Shown here piece after piece: positions 31,001 through 42,654 of a DNA stretch of 64,000 nt. The stretch is from positions 4,905,908 through 4,969,907 of the forward strand of contig NC_087082.1 in the NCBI RefSeq assembly GCF_026151205.1. Direction: 5' to 3'. A program made the translations under genes and the position numbers. Under the pieces are notes generated by a model. The model had not been told where the DNA came from and did no database searches. It saw only the letters and a program-made list of their open reading frames with translations. This DNA is from Bolinopsis microptera. Its lineage: Eukaryota; Ctenophora; Tentaculata; Lobata; Bolinopsidae. Within the stretch, counting starts at the first letter, position 1. Each line of letters begins with the position of its first letter.

Positions 31001-34000
31001 GGGCCCCGAATATCCTGCGGGAAGAACCTGTATTTTTACTTCACAACGTCCAGATTTCAAATCAACATCCTCAATAACATTAACAATCCTTCCTGATCAG
31101 GATCTGTCTCTATTAGCAATTTCCAAAATATCCTGACTCTCGTGGAATATTTTACTGAATGAATTATTACCGGTTCTTTACTAACCCTTGCCCGACGCTC
31201 GTATCTAAATCTTATCCTTGCCCGTAGTTACCCTTGTTGATTTTACTTTTAGCCGACCCTGACAAATGGGGGTGTTTTTATACCGCATAGCAAATGAAGC
31301 GGTATGCAGTACAATACAAAACAAGTCACAGTAGATGTTGGAAGGTGTATTTACACTTGCTTCCTGAATCTGGCTGTTCCTTAGTTTCCCTGGTCTGTTC
31401 TTGCCTTCTTCGAACTGTAAATGAGCCATGAGGCCAAGTATATATGTACGTTTTCGTGATAAACTGTAAAACCTCTCTATACCGGGTTTCTCAAGGTATT
31501 AAGCGTTTCATAAACCTCATTAAGAGCCATATAATATACACGTATTGTGTCGTATTGTGATTGAATACAGCTCGATAAGTACTTACATCGCCCACCAAAT
31601 GCTATATGAACAACTTGGTTTGATTGTTGAGGAAAAGAAGAGGTCTGGTAATCCAGGTAGGCCGGTTTAGATTAGCACAATTGACGGTACAGAGAAGTTT
31701 TATTTATTACAAATGTGATTATCTTAACCCCACTGATTCATCATTGAAATCAATAAAATGATAGTACATAAATAAAATAAATAAGTACAGCAGGCTATCG
31801 TTTCGTCTTTCGATCTTGACTGTGCCATTGGTGCAGTTTCTGTGAGAATCGATAAGGCTGTATTGTAATTAGTTATGAAACTCTTATATCGTATGGTTAA
31901 CGTTTTTCAGTTTCAGACCTTTCCACTTAGTAATTCCTGATTACTAAAATCTGCCGCGATTTACTGAACTCCAACTACAAATATTGGTGATTTAAGTATT
32001 CTTGAAACGAAAAATTCACTAAGTTTTTTTGAAAAGCATTTTTCTCCGCGTTTCATGCAATTTGATCACTTTATGTAAGTGAAAAATTTTCGAAGTTTTT
32101 CTAAAAACTACTTTTCTCCGTGTTTTAAGCTATTCTGATCATTTTGAGCCAATAAAATTTTTTTAGAATTTTGCTAATTAGCTAATTGATAATTATTCAA
32201 TTAACTGATTTTCGGACGTAAAAATTGTTAGTACAAAAGTTTTTCTTCATGGTAATATGAACACACTCGATTGATCCGCAACCTTTTACGATGTTCACAA
32301 CTAAAGATATTCGACAAACAAGAAAGGTGGTAAAAAGTGGTAAAGTGGCAAAAAGTGGCCTTAAGACACGTGGAAAAGTTTGGAAAAGTTGGTCAGCCAT
32401 AAAGGACATCTATTAGGACTCAAAAACGCCCAAAATCCTTTGTAAGCTTTGTGTGTCGGCAGATCGATTTTTTCAGACGGATCTGTCTGTACTATAGTGG
32501 TACTGAGTCATACCAGAAAGAAGTATTTCAATTCGGCACTCAGTGACTGAGCTATAAAAGCCAACGTATGGGTACTGACTTTTGGCCCACCCTGTATTTT
32601 CATTGTAAAAGTATATTCACACTATCCTGACTCACAAACTGTACGTATTTATCAGTGTGGCTGCAAATAGTTCCCACAACTCAAGGAACCTTCAAGATAA
32701 AAGGAGGGCATGATATAGATGCAGGGTGGGTTAGAGATGTCCGGGCTAACAATACAAATGTTAAGATAGCTCCGAGACTCATATTCGGGGAGTGGTCCAT
32801 GGCACATCTCACTCAGGTAATGAAGAGATAACTTTTTTAGCGGCCAGCTTTTCGAACATTTGACTGCTAAACATCTTTAAAAATGTCAGTTTCGTCTGAC
32901 ACAGAAGACATGTTGCAAGTGTCTACAATTGCAATGTGATAACAAAACCCTTACATAATATGTATAATGCTTGTATAAATTGTCCTAACTTGCTTGTGTA
33001 ACTTACATAACTTGCATAACCTGCTTGTGTAACTTGAATTGCTTGTGTAACTTGCTTGTGTCTAGGTAACATCGTCAGAAGGTGAGCTTATGCACTTGGT
33101 ACAAGTTGTGGTGGAGTTCTTCAAGGGAGAAAAGTTTGACGGGGTTGTTCTGGAAATCTGGAGACAGTTTCAAGGAAGGGTTAGTAGTTGGGGGGGGGGG
33201 GGGGGGCCAATGCCCATTAAGTAGTCTGAAGTTAATTTATCCAATTATCCTGGGAATCATATCCTGACCAGCTGTACCATTCGCTTACAATTTATCCAGA
33301 GAAGTCAGAAAAAAGTTACTTCCATTCGGGAACTTATCCTCTATGATCTGTATTGTGCAATTCTTTATCATAATTTCAACCTTATCATTGGTAACGTTTC
33401 AATATAACCCAGGAAAAGCCAAGGCTGCACCAGATAATAAAAGCGATAAGCGAGGGAATGTCTGAGGGACAAATGACAACCCAGCTGGTCATACCACCCG
33501 GAGTGAGACCCTTCCCTGAGATATTCGACAAGTACGACTTTCAGATCCTGCAACCGTACATCGAGAAGTTTGTGATGATGACGTATGATCATCATCACGG
33601 TACTGGAAAAGCAGGTACGTTAGGGCCGGGGTCGTTTACATATTACGTAATCAGCCGAGGGGGGAGGGGGTTTTTTAAATGATTACGCTAGTGTAATTTT
33701 GACACAATAGCTATACGTGTAAAACTGATTACGGAGGGGGGAGGGGGGTTAACAATTTTCCAAAAAGTGATTACGTAATATTTGGACGACACCTTATCAT
33801 CATTAAAACCAGGATGGGTCAAGGCTGAGTCTGAATTGACCCTAACGGGGGGAGGGGGGTACACTACCCTGACTAGCATGTTTCAGATTGTTTTGTATCT
33901 CTTTTTCACTTAGCAGAACCAGGTATTGATATTGACGATTAATTTACCATAGGTCGATTTAACCATAGGTACCATGGCCGTTTAAAAGCTATTAAAGCCC

Positions 34001-35218
34001 GCCCACCCCCCACCCGGCCCCTGTCCTCCAGCCATTGGAGTTTAACGAATATTCCACTCAATATTACCATGACAACCATGTGTTCAGGTCCGGTGGGTCC
34101 TATGGACTGGGGTCTGCGGAATATACTGCTGATCATGGAACACGAAAATAACGATAACTACCGACACAAGCTCCTCTATGGAGTCAACTTCTACGGGGCT
34201 GACTTTAGAGGAGACGGGCACTTTGATGGTGAGTTGATGTAACCTAGTAACCTAGTAACATAGTAACCTAGTAACCTAGTTGATGTAATCTAATAGAAAT
34301 AGAAGACATCTTTATCATAGCTTTACCATCTGATAGTGTAACTTAGCAGGTGCTATGATGTTTCATTCCACAGATTTCTGAGGATTTAGGTTCAATCAAT
34401 GATCAAGCATCATTTTGATTTATTTGATTTATTTGATTTATTTGATTTATTTGATTTATTTGATTTATTTGATTTATTTGATTTATTTGATTTATTTGAT
34501 TTATTTGATTTATTTGATTTATTTGATTTATTTGATTTATTTGATTTATTTGATTTATTTGATTTATTTGATTTATTTGATTTATTTGATTTATTTGATT
34601 TATTTGATTTATTTGATTTATTTGATTTATTTGATTTATTTGATTTATTTGATTCAACTTAATAAGAACAGTGTATTGATACAGTAAACCCTGCAGCTAT
34701 TGTAGGAAGCCAGTATATTGACCTACTCAAATCCGCGAAGCCCTCACAGTTCTCCTGGCACCTAAAGGCATCTGAACTAAGTTTTGAGTACAGGGATAAC
34801 AAACAGATACACAAAGTATTCTACCCTTCTTTACGGGTAAGTTATTAAGTTACTATTGGTATGAGTGTGGATGTTATTGAGTTACTAGTGTTGATGTGAT
34901 GTGTGTGGAAATTAGATTCACATTTACACGGCGACCAATACTGTATCCCCATAAGGTCCATACATTAATGTAGTTTTACTGAAGTCAAGTTAAATACTTA
35001 AATAGCATTACTGTACGAATTACATGCTTTGACTGTTTTTACGATGTACGGTTTCGACCATTAAAATCAAATTCACCATAATGTTATAATCATATTTAAA
35101 TCAATTTGTCCCCTTTCAGTTTATCCAGAAAAGAGTGGAAGCAGCTGAAAGATTCAAGATTGGTATCGCTATATGGGAGATAGGTCAGGGTTTAGACTAT
35201 TTCTTTGATTTATTATAA
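25037..35218 (+). CDS. CHID1: CHID1-like chitinase-domain protein (GH18 family)
   Basis: Exons 25037-25135, 25545-25764, 32656-32816, 33066-33179, 33413-33614, 34088-34228, 34697-34836, 35120-35218; all phases agree, giving 391 residues, close to the vertebrate length. It opens with a signal peptide ([13 protein letters not shown]) and contains the CHID1 hallmarks [55 protein letters not shown] and the terminal [13 protein letters not shown]. The DGxDxDxE active-site motif of true chitinases is reduced to DGVVLE, as in known CHID1 proteins, so it is a lectin-like secreted or lysosomal protein rather than a chitinase. The 6.9-kb second intron contains a TIR-bounded composite of LINE and palindrome insertions. 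Intron 1 (25136-25544) holds a long C run and nothing else I recognise. Confidence 0.93.
26093..26305 (-). mobile_element. Inverted copy of a LINE fragment
   Basis: Reverse complement of 26655-26870, near-identical, coding for the same segment ([20 protein letters not shown]). The two copies face each other across about 350 bp. Confidence 0.85.
26655..27391 (+). mobile_element. LINE reverse transcriptase, C-terminal part
   Basis: Continuous frame from the late RT domain onward: [41 protein letters not shown], then [15 protein letters not shown] and [19 protein letters not shown]. This is the 3' portion of a non-LTR element; the catalytic FADD/YADD box is missing because of 5' truncation. It is followed at once by (TAG)n (27397-27421). 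Confidence 0.88.
27422..28889. repeat. Palindrome centred near 28130
   Basis: 27422-28100 is repeated in reverse complement at about 28150-28889 (for example GGTGCGTATGCCCAAATATG at one end and its complement at the other). Each arm includes a G or C run and the phrase CCCTGATTTTTTTGTGAAAC. Direct repeats of the sequence outside (26281-26640 and 28885-29270) show further shuffling. It lies in CHID1 intron 2. Confidence 0.75.
29768..32495. mobile_element. Second long palindromic (foldback) element
   Basis: The left arm, about 29768-30892, is mirrored at about 31433-32495; the 70-codon frame at 29853-30065 reappears at 32197-32409 on the other strand with the same translation. The arms are related to those at 1582-4933 (shared TTAGTTGTGAACATC, TTCAGTAAATC and ACACGGAGAAA words), so this is a family of at least two members, each in an intron. 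Confidence 0.8.
33620..33792. mobile_element. MITE with TTACGTAATCA subterminal repeats
   Basis: Inverted ends (GGGGTCGT, then ATATTACGTAATCA; complement TGATTACGTAATATTTGGACGACACC at the right, with differences) around two GGGGGGAGGGGG tracts, in CHID1 intron 5. Similar short MITEs with ACGTAA termini are known from other animals. Confidence 0.55.
34408..34652. repeat. 9-bp minisatellite (GATTTATTT)n
   Basis: About 27 nearly perfect copies of GATTTATTT in CHID1 intron 6. A 9-bp unit leaves all frames open, which explains the FDL, IYL and NQI repeats on translation. Confidence 0.97.
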
Positions 35219-35819
35219 ACTGTGTGGTAAGTCTTAAAATTAAGTTAATTTTAATTTACTCGTGTTTTAACTGCTAAACCTAAGTGACATATGTCTCATC
35301 TTGATGTGAAATGTTGTTATAAAGTTGAATTTTGTGTTACTGGTTTTTGGTCTAGAAGTATAGATGAGATTGATGATTTTATTTTGTTGTATAATGTTTG
35401 AAGTTTTAATGCACCGTTATTGTATATTTATTCAGAATTTTGGTTTATTTTATGTTTTGCATGAATTATGAGTTTTGCACGAACTAAATTGCATGATATT
35501 GAAGTTTTTGAGGCACCTACGATTGTATACAGCCGTTTGATTATGTTCAGAATTCAGATAAAAATGTAAAGTGGCTGTTTCAGTCGCTGGGTTGTGAAGG
35601 TGTGTTTCAATATTATTTACATTCTGGCTATCAACATTAAAGCATCCACAGATTCGCCATGTTGGTGTATAATTAAGTGGCCTCTAATTAAGTGGCCTCT
35701 ATTTCCATGAAAAGACATTTCTGAGCTGATGAGATCTTTAAACTTCCTGACCTCAATGGATAATGTACATGGTGTGTTTAACTCAACCCTGGCCTTATTA
35801 ATTAAATATTATTCATAGC

Positions 35820-38800
35820 ATGGATTCAGAAGATGATGGCTCAATGGAAGAGGGGGATTTGGAGTATTTCTCGGATAAAAGGTCCTACAAATTCCTTCTC
35901 AGCAATCTTGAAGAGGATAAACCCTCTAAAAAGTAAGCAACATATTCTCGGAAAAATTAGTGTTTATGCACTTATTACAGTCTGCAATTCCTTGACAATA
36001 TATCTAGAACACTGCAGGAATCAAATTATGTTACTAATCAGTAATTAGCTGATTTAAATCGCTCAATTAGCCAATTAACACCACGTGATAGCTAACCTAG
36101 CAACTGTTGATAACCTAGCAACTGTTGCAGATCTAAAACCACAGAGGATGTGTACGAAGAGAAGAGGTACAAGGAGGAGAAGGGTAAGCCAGTAGAGGAG
36201 ATACACCACTTGTTACCTTTCAAGACAAAAGAGGGGCTCCAACAGCGGTCTAGAGTCATTGAGAAGGTAACACTGATTATCATAGTGTTAGATTTTTTAC
36301 TATATAGGGGGGGAGGGGGGGGGGGGGGGGGCAATGGCATAAAATGGAGAATTACTTATGGGTTTTTCCCTTTTCACCATAGAAAAGGTCTCCATTTTAT
36401 GCCATTTTATGCCATTGCCCCCCCCCCCCCCCCCCCCCCCCTTCCCCCACTATATATATTGTGTTCATTTGTCGTTGAATTGTTACTGTTTGGTATCAAA
36501 ATAGATCCACTAACTGTTGCAACTGTGAACGCCTCTGTGGTCTTTCTATGATATGTCATTTCTACTTTTCTAGGAGAAGCCGGAATTGTAGTATTAGATA
36601 CTACCTTAGTTCCCAAAAATTAATTAATCAAAACTAACTGCTGCAACTTTGAGTTTCTTTTGCACTTCACAGATTTAACATTTATCACTTGTAGGAGAAG
36701 CCGGAGGTTGAAGCAGCACCAGAGCCGGTAGAGGAAGAGTACCAACCTACATCTGTTTCAGAACTTTACTCTTTGAGACAACAGTATATTGCTAAAGCAA
36801 AACAGGCAAGTTCAAGTTGAGAATTTATTCACCTAATGTCTTATATCTATTGTATATACTGTTAACTGAACCATTCTTGACGTTCTATATTAAGACGCAA
36901 TGAAACTACCGGACCACGATGTATGGGGACTTCGTTATATCGACTCTGTTACATCGTTTCCTCAAATTATTTGTTATATAGTGGGGGGGGGGGCCAATGG
37001 CATAAATGGAGAAAATGGAGAATTACTCATAGGTTTTTCCATTTTCTCCATAGAAATAGTCTCCATTTTATGCCATTTTATGCCATTTTATGCCATTGAA
37101 AACCTGAAAAATTTAGAATTTCGAGAAAAATTATTTTTTAAAAAGATATTTTCGGCTAATAATGAACAGAGTATCATGAAACATGGAGAAAAGTGGTTTT
37201 CAGAAAAAACTTTGAAAAATGTTGACTTAGAAAATGTTAGGTCCGAGTCATTTTCGATACGTACCTCCCGTACCGAGAGCTCCCGATTCCGAGCTCGTGT
37301 TGCAAAGGGGAGGCCTGCCTTCCGAGATCGCATTACTTCGAGTCCAAAATTGTGTATCGAGGGGAAGTTGTGGACTTCGAAAAACCGAAAAAATATTTTC
37401 GGCAAATAATGAACAGAGTAGCATGAAACGTGGAGAAAAGCGGTTTTCAGAAAAAATTTGAAAAATTTTGACCGAAAAAATATTTTCGGCTTATAATGAA
37501 CAAGGTAGCATGAAACGAGTTTTTCAGAAAAACTTTGAAAAATTTTTACTTAGAAAATTACCCCTCGGTACACAATTTTGGACTCGAGGCTTCCCCCTGG
37601 TAATGCGATCTCGGAAGGCAGGCCTCCCCTTTGCAACACGAGCTCGGAATCGGGAGCTCTCGATACGAGAGGTACGTATCGAGAATGACTCGGGTCGAAA
37701 ATTTTCTAAGTCAAAATTTTTCAAAGTTTTTCTAAAAACCACTTTTCTCCACGTTTCATGCTACCCTCTTCATTATTAGCCGAAAATATTTTTTTGGTTT
37801 TTCGGTTTATCGAAGTCTGCACCTACCCCTCGATACACAAATTTGGACTCGAGGCTTCCCCCTGGTAATGCGATCTCGGAAGGCAGGCCTCCCCTTTGCA
37901 GTGCGAGATTGTTTCGACCGTCGAGGATGTAGGTCTCACTTCTCAGTACCTATTACTCTCCCCTATTACTCACTCCTGCTGTAGCCTGTAGAAATAACTT
38001 TACACTAGAAGAGTAATTATGAGTTTGCCTGAAGTGTGCCTCTACTAACCTAGTATAAGCATCTAGTAGCATACTATGAGCTTTCATAAGCTTGTTACGC
38101 CCCTAGTAAGCGTAAATAAACATGTTAGGATGTCCAATTTAGGTGTTAAATGGTGTTAAAGATGAAATTTCGAAGACAAAATTCATGGCATAAAATGGAG
38201 AAAATGGAGAATTACTCATGGGTTCCATTTTCTCCATAGAAAAAGTCTCCATTTTATGCCATTTTATGCCATTGGCCCCCCCCCCCCCCCCCCTATATAG
38301 TAGTGTTGAAAGTATCAATATATCTCAACCATTCACCAGCTTGACGTTCTATATCCCATTGCTAGAAGGTAGGTTGCTAGTTTGCCAGGTAGGTTGGTAG
38401 GTAGGTTTAACCGTGCTATATCTACAGGATATAGCGAAGCTGTGCTGTGGAATAACAGAAGACCCGTATAATAACATAGCGGCAATGAAGAAGCTCCGAC
38501 ATTACTGTGCTACTGAGGACAGCAAGGCTGGTATGTATCTCTTTACTCTTCTTTGCTAGTAGGTAGGTTGCTAGGTTGCTAGGTAATGAAGAAGCTCCGA
38601 CATTACTGTGCTACTGAGGACAGCAAGGCTGGTATGTCTCTCTCTTTTTACTTTTACTCTTCTTAACCTGGCCTTGCTGGCACTATTTAGGGCCTTAATG
38701 GATTTTGAAAATCGCCATAATTAATTCATACATAATTCGCCAAAATTCCCCTTGGCTTCCCCCCCTATTTACCTTAGTCCGGTATTTTAGATCTCTTTTA

Positions 38801-41800
38801 CATCACAGAAAAGGTTGAAATTATCCACGATCCTTGGTAGCTTTGCTAACAACATAGCACACTAGACAAATATTCTAGTAAACAAATGTTTAAAAGCTCA
38901 AAATCTATTAATAAAACAAATGTTTAATAAAACAAATTTTTATTTTTACGGCACAATCAAATAATATCAATGATATATAAATCAGGGGAGGTTTGAGGAG
39001 GTTTCAAGTGCCGAAGGCCACTGCTTATCTTTAGATTTGAGAGTGACCTGTGCTTGAAACCCCCTCAACCATCCACTACGTCAATATACTTATTATCCCA
39101 GGTCAGACTGTGAGAAAGTTAGCTATAATCTCTCTGACTGCTATCTACAATGACATCCTGCCCTCTTACTCCATCAACCCATCCAAGGAACTAGAATCTC
39201 TCAGCAAAGAGGTATAACTTAACCCTGCTAATATCTCCCTCAATATCTTCCGTTATTCGGCCAGTTTCTGATATCTCCTTTCAGATTTGTACGCTAAGTT
39301 GTTTAAATCCACGATTTCTGATCGAATACGATGCAGGTGTCGTTATCGATATCTTCGTGAGAGATCTCACTTATTTATAAACAGCACATTCAATCAGGTG
39401 AAAGTGCAGCATAGTTATGAGACTGACCTCTTGAGGAACTACCGTGTATTCCTTGACTTGCTCTTTGAAAACCTTAACGTTGCCTTCAAGGTTAGCAAGC
39501 TCAATCTTCATTTTTATTGATAAGATAACACGATCTCCAAACAGTTATCTCTATTTTGAACACAAATTATCCCGTGAATCTGTTATCTGAGTGTATTTAT
39601 AATGATTTATAAATCATAATAAATACCCTTGCTACAGTCGAAGGGAAAGATTAGACTTGGACGTTATTATGAACTATCCCTTTACTTGTTTAGAACCTTT
39701 ATTTAATAATTCTTGCTGCAGAATAAGAAGCGAGCAGAGAGAGTAGCAACAGAAGTGTTCCAAGCCCGCCGGAATCTAGGACTCCTCTCCCTAAAGTGCA
39801 TGGCAGAGCTGCTCTCAAAGAACTACAACTTTAACTTCAGGTCTAACATTGTGGTTACTCTGATCCCTTACGGGGCTAGTAAAGCTAAGGGGGGTCAGCT
39901 GGCTGATGTCGTCACTGCTACTATAGTTGAGGTTTTTACTTTTGGTTTTTACTTTTGGTTTTTACTTTCGGTTTTTACTTTCGGTTTTTACTTTCGGTTT
40001 TTACTTTCGGTTTTTACTTCTGATTTGTCTCCATTTATTTGTGTCTGGGGTAATAATAGTGTAAGATTTCATCCTTGACATAATCCAGAGATCATCTTCC
40101 AAATATTATAGAAACATTCTTATTCAGATATTTGAAAAGGACAAGCAAGGTGAATGTTCGGTCGAGATAGTCAGAGTGATAGCCTCGCTAGTCAAAAAGA
40201 AGGGCAGCAGTGTTAATGGTTCGTGACATATCTTTAATTTAAAGTATCAGCGTCACCATGGTAACCATCAGTGTGAAGTCTTGTAAACATTTTCACCGTG
40301 TCTGTAGTTAATAAGCCAACAAAAGGGAATTATTTTAGTGTTTCTTGTTTTAACCACGTTTATGCAACGTGCAGATAAATATTCAATGATATGCCACGTG
40401 CAGGTAAGCTGATCAGCTGTCTAATGCACGTGCGCCTGGTGGAACTAGGGGAGGTGAAGAGAGAGGAAAAAGAAAAGTTACCGGACACAGCCATGCTCAG
40501 CAAGAAACAGAGAAAACACAGGAAGGAACAGGTATGTGGTGACTGATAAGTTTTGGAGTGCTTTGCAATGTTATGTATTCTTCTACGTTTACAATCCCTA
40601 ATAATTCAAAGAGATCTGTGAGTATGAAATGGTGTTTGCATATAAATTGTGCTGTAAATAAACTTTAATGACTACTGATATGTAAAGTTTATTTGAATTT
40701 TGAAATTTTTTAAAAAAATAAGGGTCCAGGTCAGAAATATATAGCACGCTCTCCTGAAAACCTTGATTAATTTTACCTTTCATTTCAGGCTAAAGTGAGG
40801 GTTGAGCTACGTGAGGCAGAGGCAGTGGAGAACAAAAAGAAGAAGTTCAGGCTTCAGTCAGAATCACTCGATCACATATTTGTGACGTATTTTAGAGTAT
40901 TGAAACAGTTCCACGATACCCCACTTCTTCCTCTTGCCTTAGCTGGTATGATTTAGTTACTTCTCACATTTCTAGAGAGCTGGTATGATTTAGTTACTTC
41001 TCAGTTCTCACTTTCTTAGAAAAGTGATCTGAAATTTTCTACAACTTCTTCCTCCTGTATCAATATCATAGTACATAGTATATTCTCTACCCCGTCTATG
41101 ATACCCGATTAAATTCACTTTTCTGCCATTCTTTATATCTAAGCCCAGTTTTACAATGCTACTGTAACGACAATGATATCACAACTTTAATTCTCAATAG
41201 GTTTATCCAAGTTCGCTCACCTGATAAACGTTGACTTCTTCACCGACCTGTTCGAGTGTCTGAAGAGTATTATAAAGGAGGAATCACTGAACCTAGCGGA
41301 CTCGCTCAACTGTGTCTCTACTATTTTCACCATCTTATCAGGTTTATATTTCTATGCAATGTTATATCGAAATATTTTCCTCAGTATCCAACCTTACGCA
41401 GATTGAATACCATCGAAGACCATTTTTATTGAAGCCTGATAAATTTAGGTAAAATTGTATTATTTTGAAATATTTTAGGTAGTACATTGTACACAACTCT
41501 CAATTGAAACAAACACTCTTCAGGCCAAGGATCAGTTCTTGAAGTTGACATAGGAGAGTTTTACTCCTTACTCTACCAAAACATCCTCCTCTTCACCCCT
41601 GACACGCCCATGAAGACCTTCCACCAGCTCAAAGCAAGTCTCACCAGCACCCTAAAACGTAAAGTACCCCTCGCCTGCCAGATGGCAATGGTTAAGCGCC
41701 TCTGCACCATGTCCACCCACTTGAACCCTGAACAAGCCCATATCCTCCTCTGTGAGTCCAGGAAGATCATCAGAACCGCCCCGAGGATAGCTCAGATGTT

Positions 41801-42176
41801 AGAATCAGATGAGGACTTCGGTAAGCCTTTCTACCCGGAAGCAGACGATCCTGGTCAGGCTAATGCTGAGGCGGCGGTTCTGTGGGAACTGTCTGCTATT
41901 GCAGGGCGGTCTTATCATGAGTCTGTTAGGACTACTGCCAGGCATCTCAGTAGGTACGATCCTAATTCTACTAAGCGTTCAGAGGTCGACTATTTTCTGA
42001 ATAATAAGTTCAAACGCAGTGCGGAGTGCTGTGTTTTGTTGGAGGAGAGTTTCCCTAATAGTTGTAAGAAAATGCATAATAGACGGGCACATTTAAATGG
42101 TCCGTTAACGACCGATCAACAAACTGATGATGTCAAACATTTGGAGTTTTATAATGATATTAAAGCAAATAGGTAG
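35820..42176 (+). CDS. NOC3L: Nucleolar complex protein 3 homologue
   Basis: Exons 35820-35932, 36131-36266, 36695-36805, 38428-38530, 39102-39211, 39398-39490, 39722-39931, 40128-40218, 40404-40531, 40789-40945, 41201-41341, 41524-42176; phase is kept throughout, giving 681 residues (human about 800, so shorter, mostly at the N-terminus, or a short exon was missed). Diagnostic stretches include LPFKTKEGLQQRSRVIEK, PYNNIAAMKKLRHYC, KLAIISLTAIYNDILPSYSI, RNLGLLSLKCMAELL, the NFNFRSNIV segment and the C-terminal CBF/NOC domain (YHESVRTTARHLSRY). NOC3 works with NOC2 in pre-60S ribosome assembly and has been linked to replication licensing. The third intron uses a GC-AG boundary (CAG|GCAAGT at 36806). 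Two introns carry G/C-ended elements. Confidence 0.93.
36307..36448. mobile_element. G/C-ended hairpin MITE, 142 bp, 8-bp duplication
   Basis: ACTATATA at 36299-36306 and 36449-36456 flank a near-perfect hairpin: G run, CAATGGCATAAAATGGAG, loop, CTCCATTTTATGCCATT, second ATGCCATTG, C run. It sits in a NOC3L intron and is the cleanest example of the family. Confidence 0.82.
36983..38293. mobile_element. G/C-ended element, 1.3 kb, same family
   Basis: TATATAGT at 36975-36982 and 38294-38301 is an exact 8-bp duplication. The ends are a G run with CCAATGGCATAAATGGAG at the left and CTCCATTTTATGCCATTGG with a C run at the right. Each end is itself a small hairpin, and the interior (37130-37930) is a further palindrome containing repeated TATTTTCGGC and GAGGCTTCCCC words. 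No transposase; non-autonomous. Confidence 0.8.
38484..38631 (+). repeat. Duplicated exon end plus 5' splice site
   Basis: The last 47 bases of the fourth NOC3L exon with the following GTATGT (38484-38536) recur at 38585-38637. The spacer contains GGTTGCTAGGT repeats. The second copy has no acceptor of its own and reads as intron, or as an alternative donor. Confidence 0.85.
39932..40022. repeat. 13-bp minisatellite GGTTTTTACTTTY
   Basis: Seven copies of GGTTTTTACTTT(T/C) starting at the 5' splice site of the seventh NOC3L intron (GAG|GTTTTT), so the donor hexamer itself is part of the repeat unit. Confidence 0.85.
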
Positions 42177-42654
42177 GGTTTTTTTTATGAAACGAAGGTT
42201 TTATTTTACGACTTTGGGGTAAGCTTGATTATTTAAGTTATGATAAGCCGACATGTTATATGGAAACTTATACTGCACTGGATAAGTGAATATTAATTAA
42301 TTAACGAGACATTGTACATATATTCTTGTTTCTATATGCTTTAAAACGCTTTCTCTCTCTGAGCTCATCGTATTGATTATTTAAGCATCAGTGCTTAACA
42401 TGATGAATAGACAACCGTATACATTTGTTTAAAAAGAAATACCTTTATTTTAAATATTGGCTTTATTTGACATTTTCAGTGTAACCTCTCCAGAAAATTA
42501 TTCCTATCGATTCCATCTTTTTAGGAAGTATTCCAGCTGACGAATCTCGCTATTGACATCAAACGGTAGAAATGTTAAAACAGAATAATCTTTGTTTCCA
42601 GACATGAAGTTATTGTCCACAGTTCAACACACTTAGAAATTCTTATGATCTGTA
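42177..42654. other. Intergenic, NOC3L to CCDC174
   Basis: A 478-bp AT-rich spacer with 3' UTR of NOC3L and 5' UTR of the next gene. I see no repeat. Confidence 0.45.

Larger units (their letters stand above)
25911..32594. mobile_element. Tc1/mariner-like TIR pair enclosing nested repeats
   Basis: TA at 25909-25910 and 32595-32596 flank exact inverted ends CAGGGTGGGCCAAAAGTCAG, continuing to about 29 bp. The span of 6.7 kb is far larger than a mariner and is filled with a LINE piece and two long palindromes, so the original element was probably a small MITE that collected insertions. No transposase. Confidence 0.7.

Noticed and set aside
34399-34687. Frames reading FDL, IYL or NQI repeats
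   Set aside because: A 9-bp repeat keeps every frame open; it lies within a CHID1 intron.
36150-36551. Long frame running through the hairpin element in NOC3L
   Set aside because: Only the part up to 36266 is NOC3L; the rest translates the intron and G/C runs.
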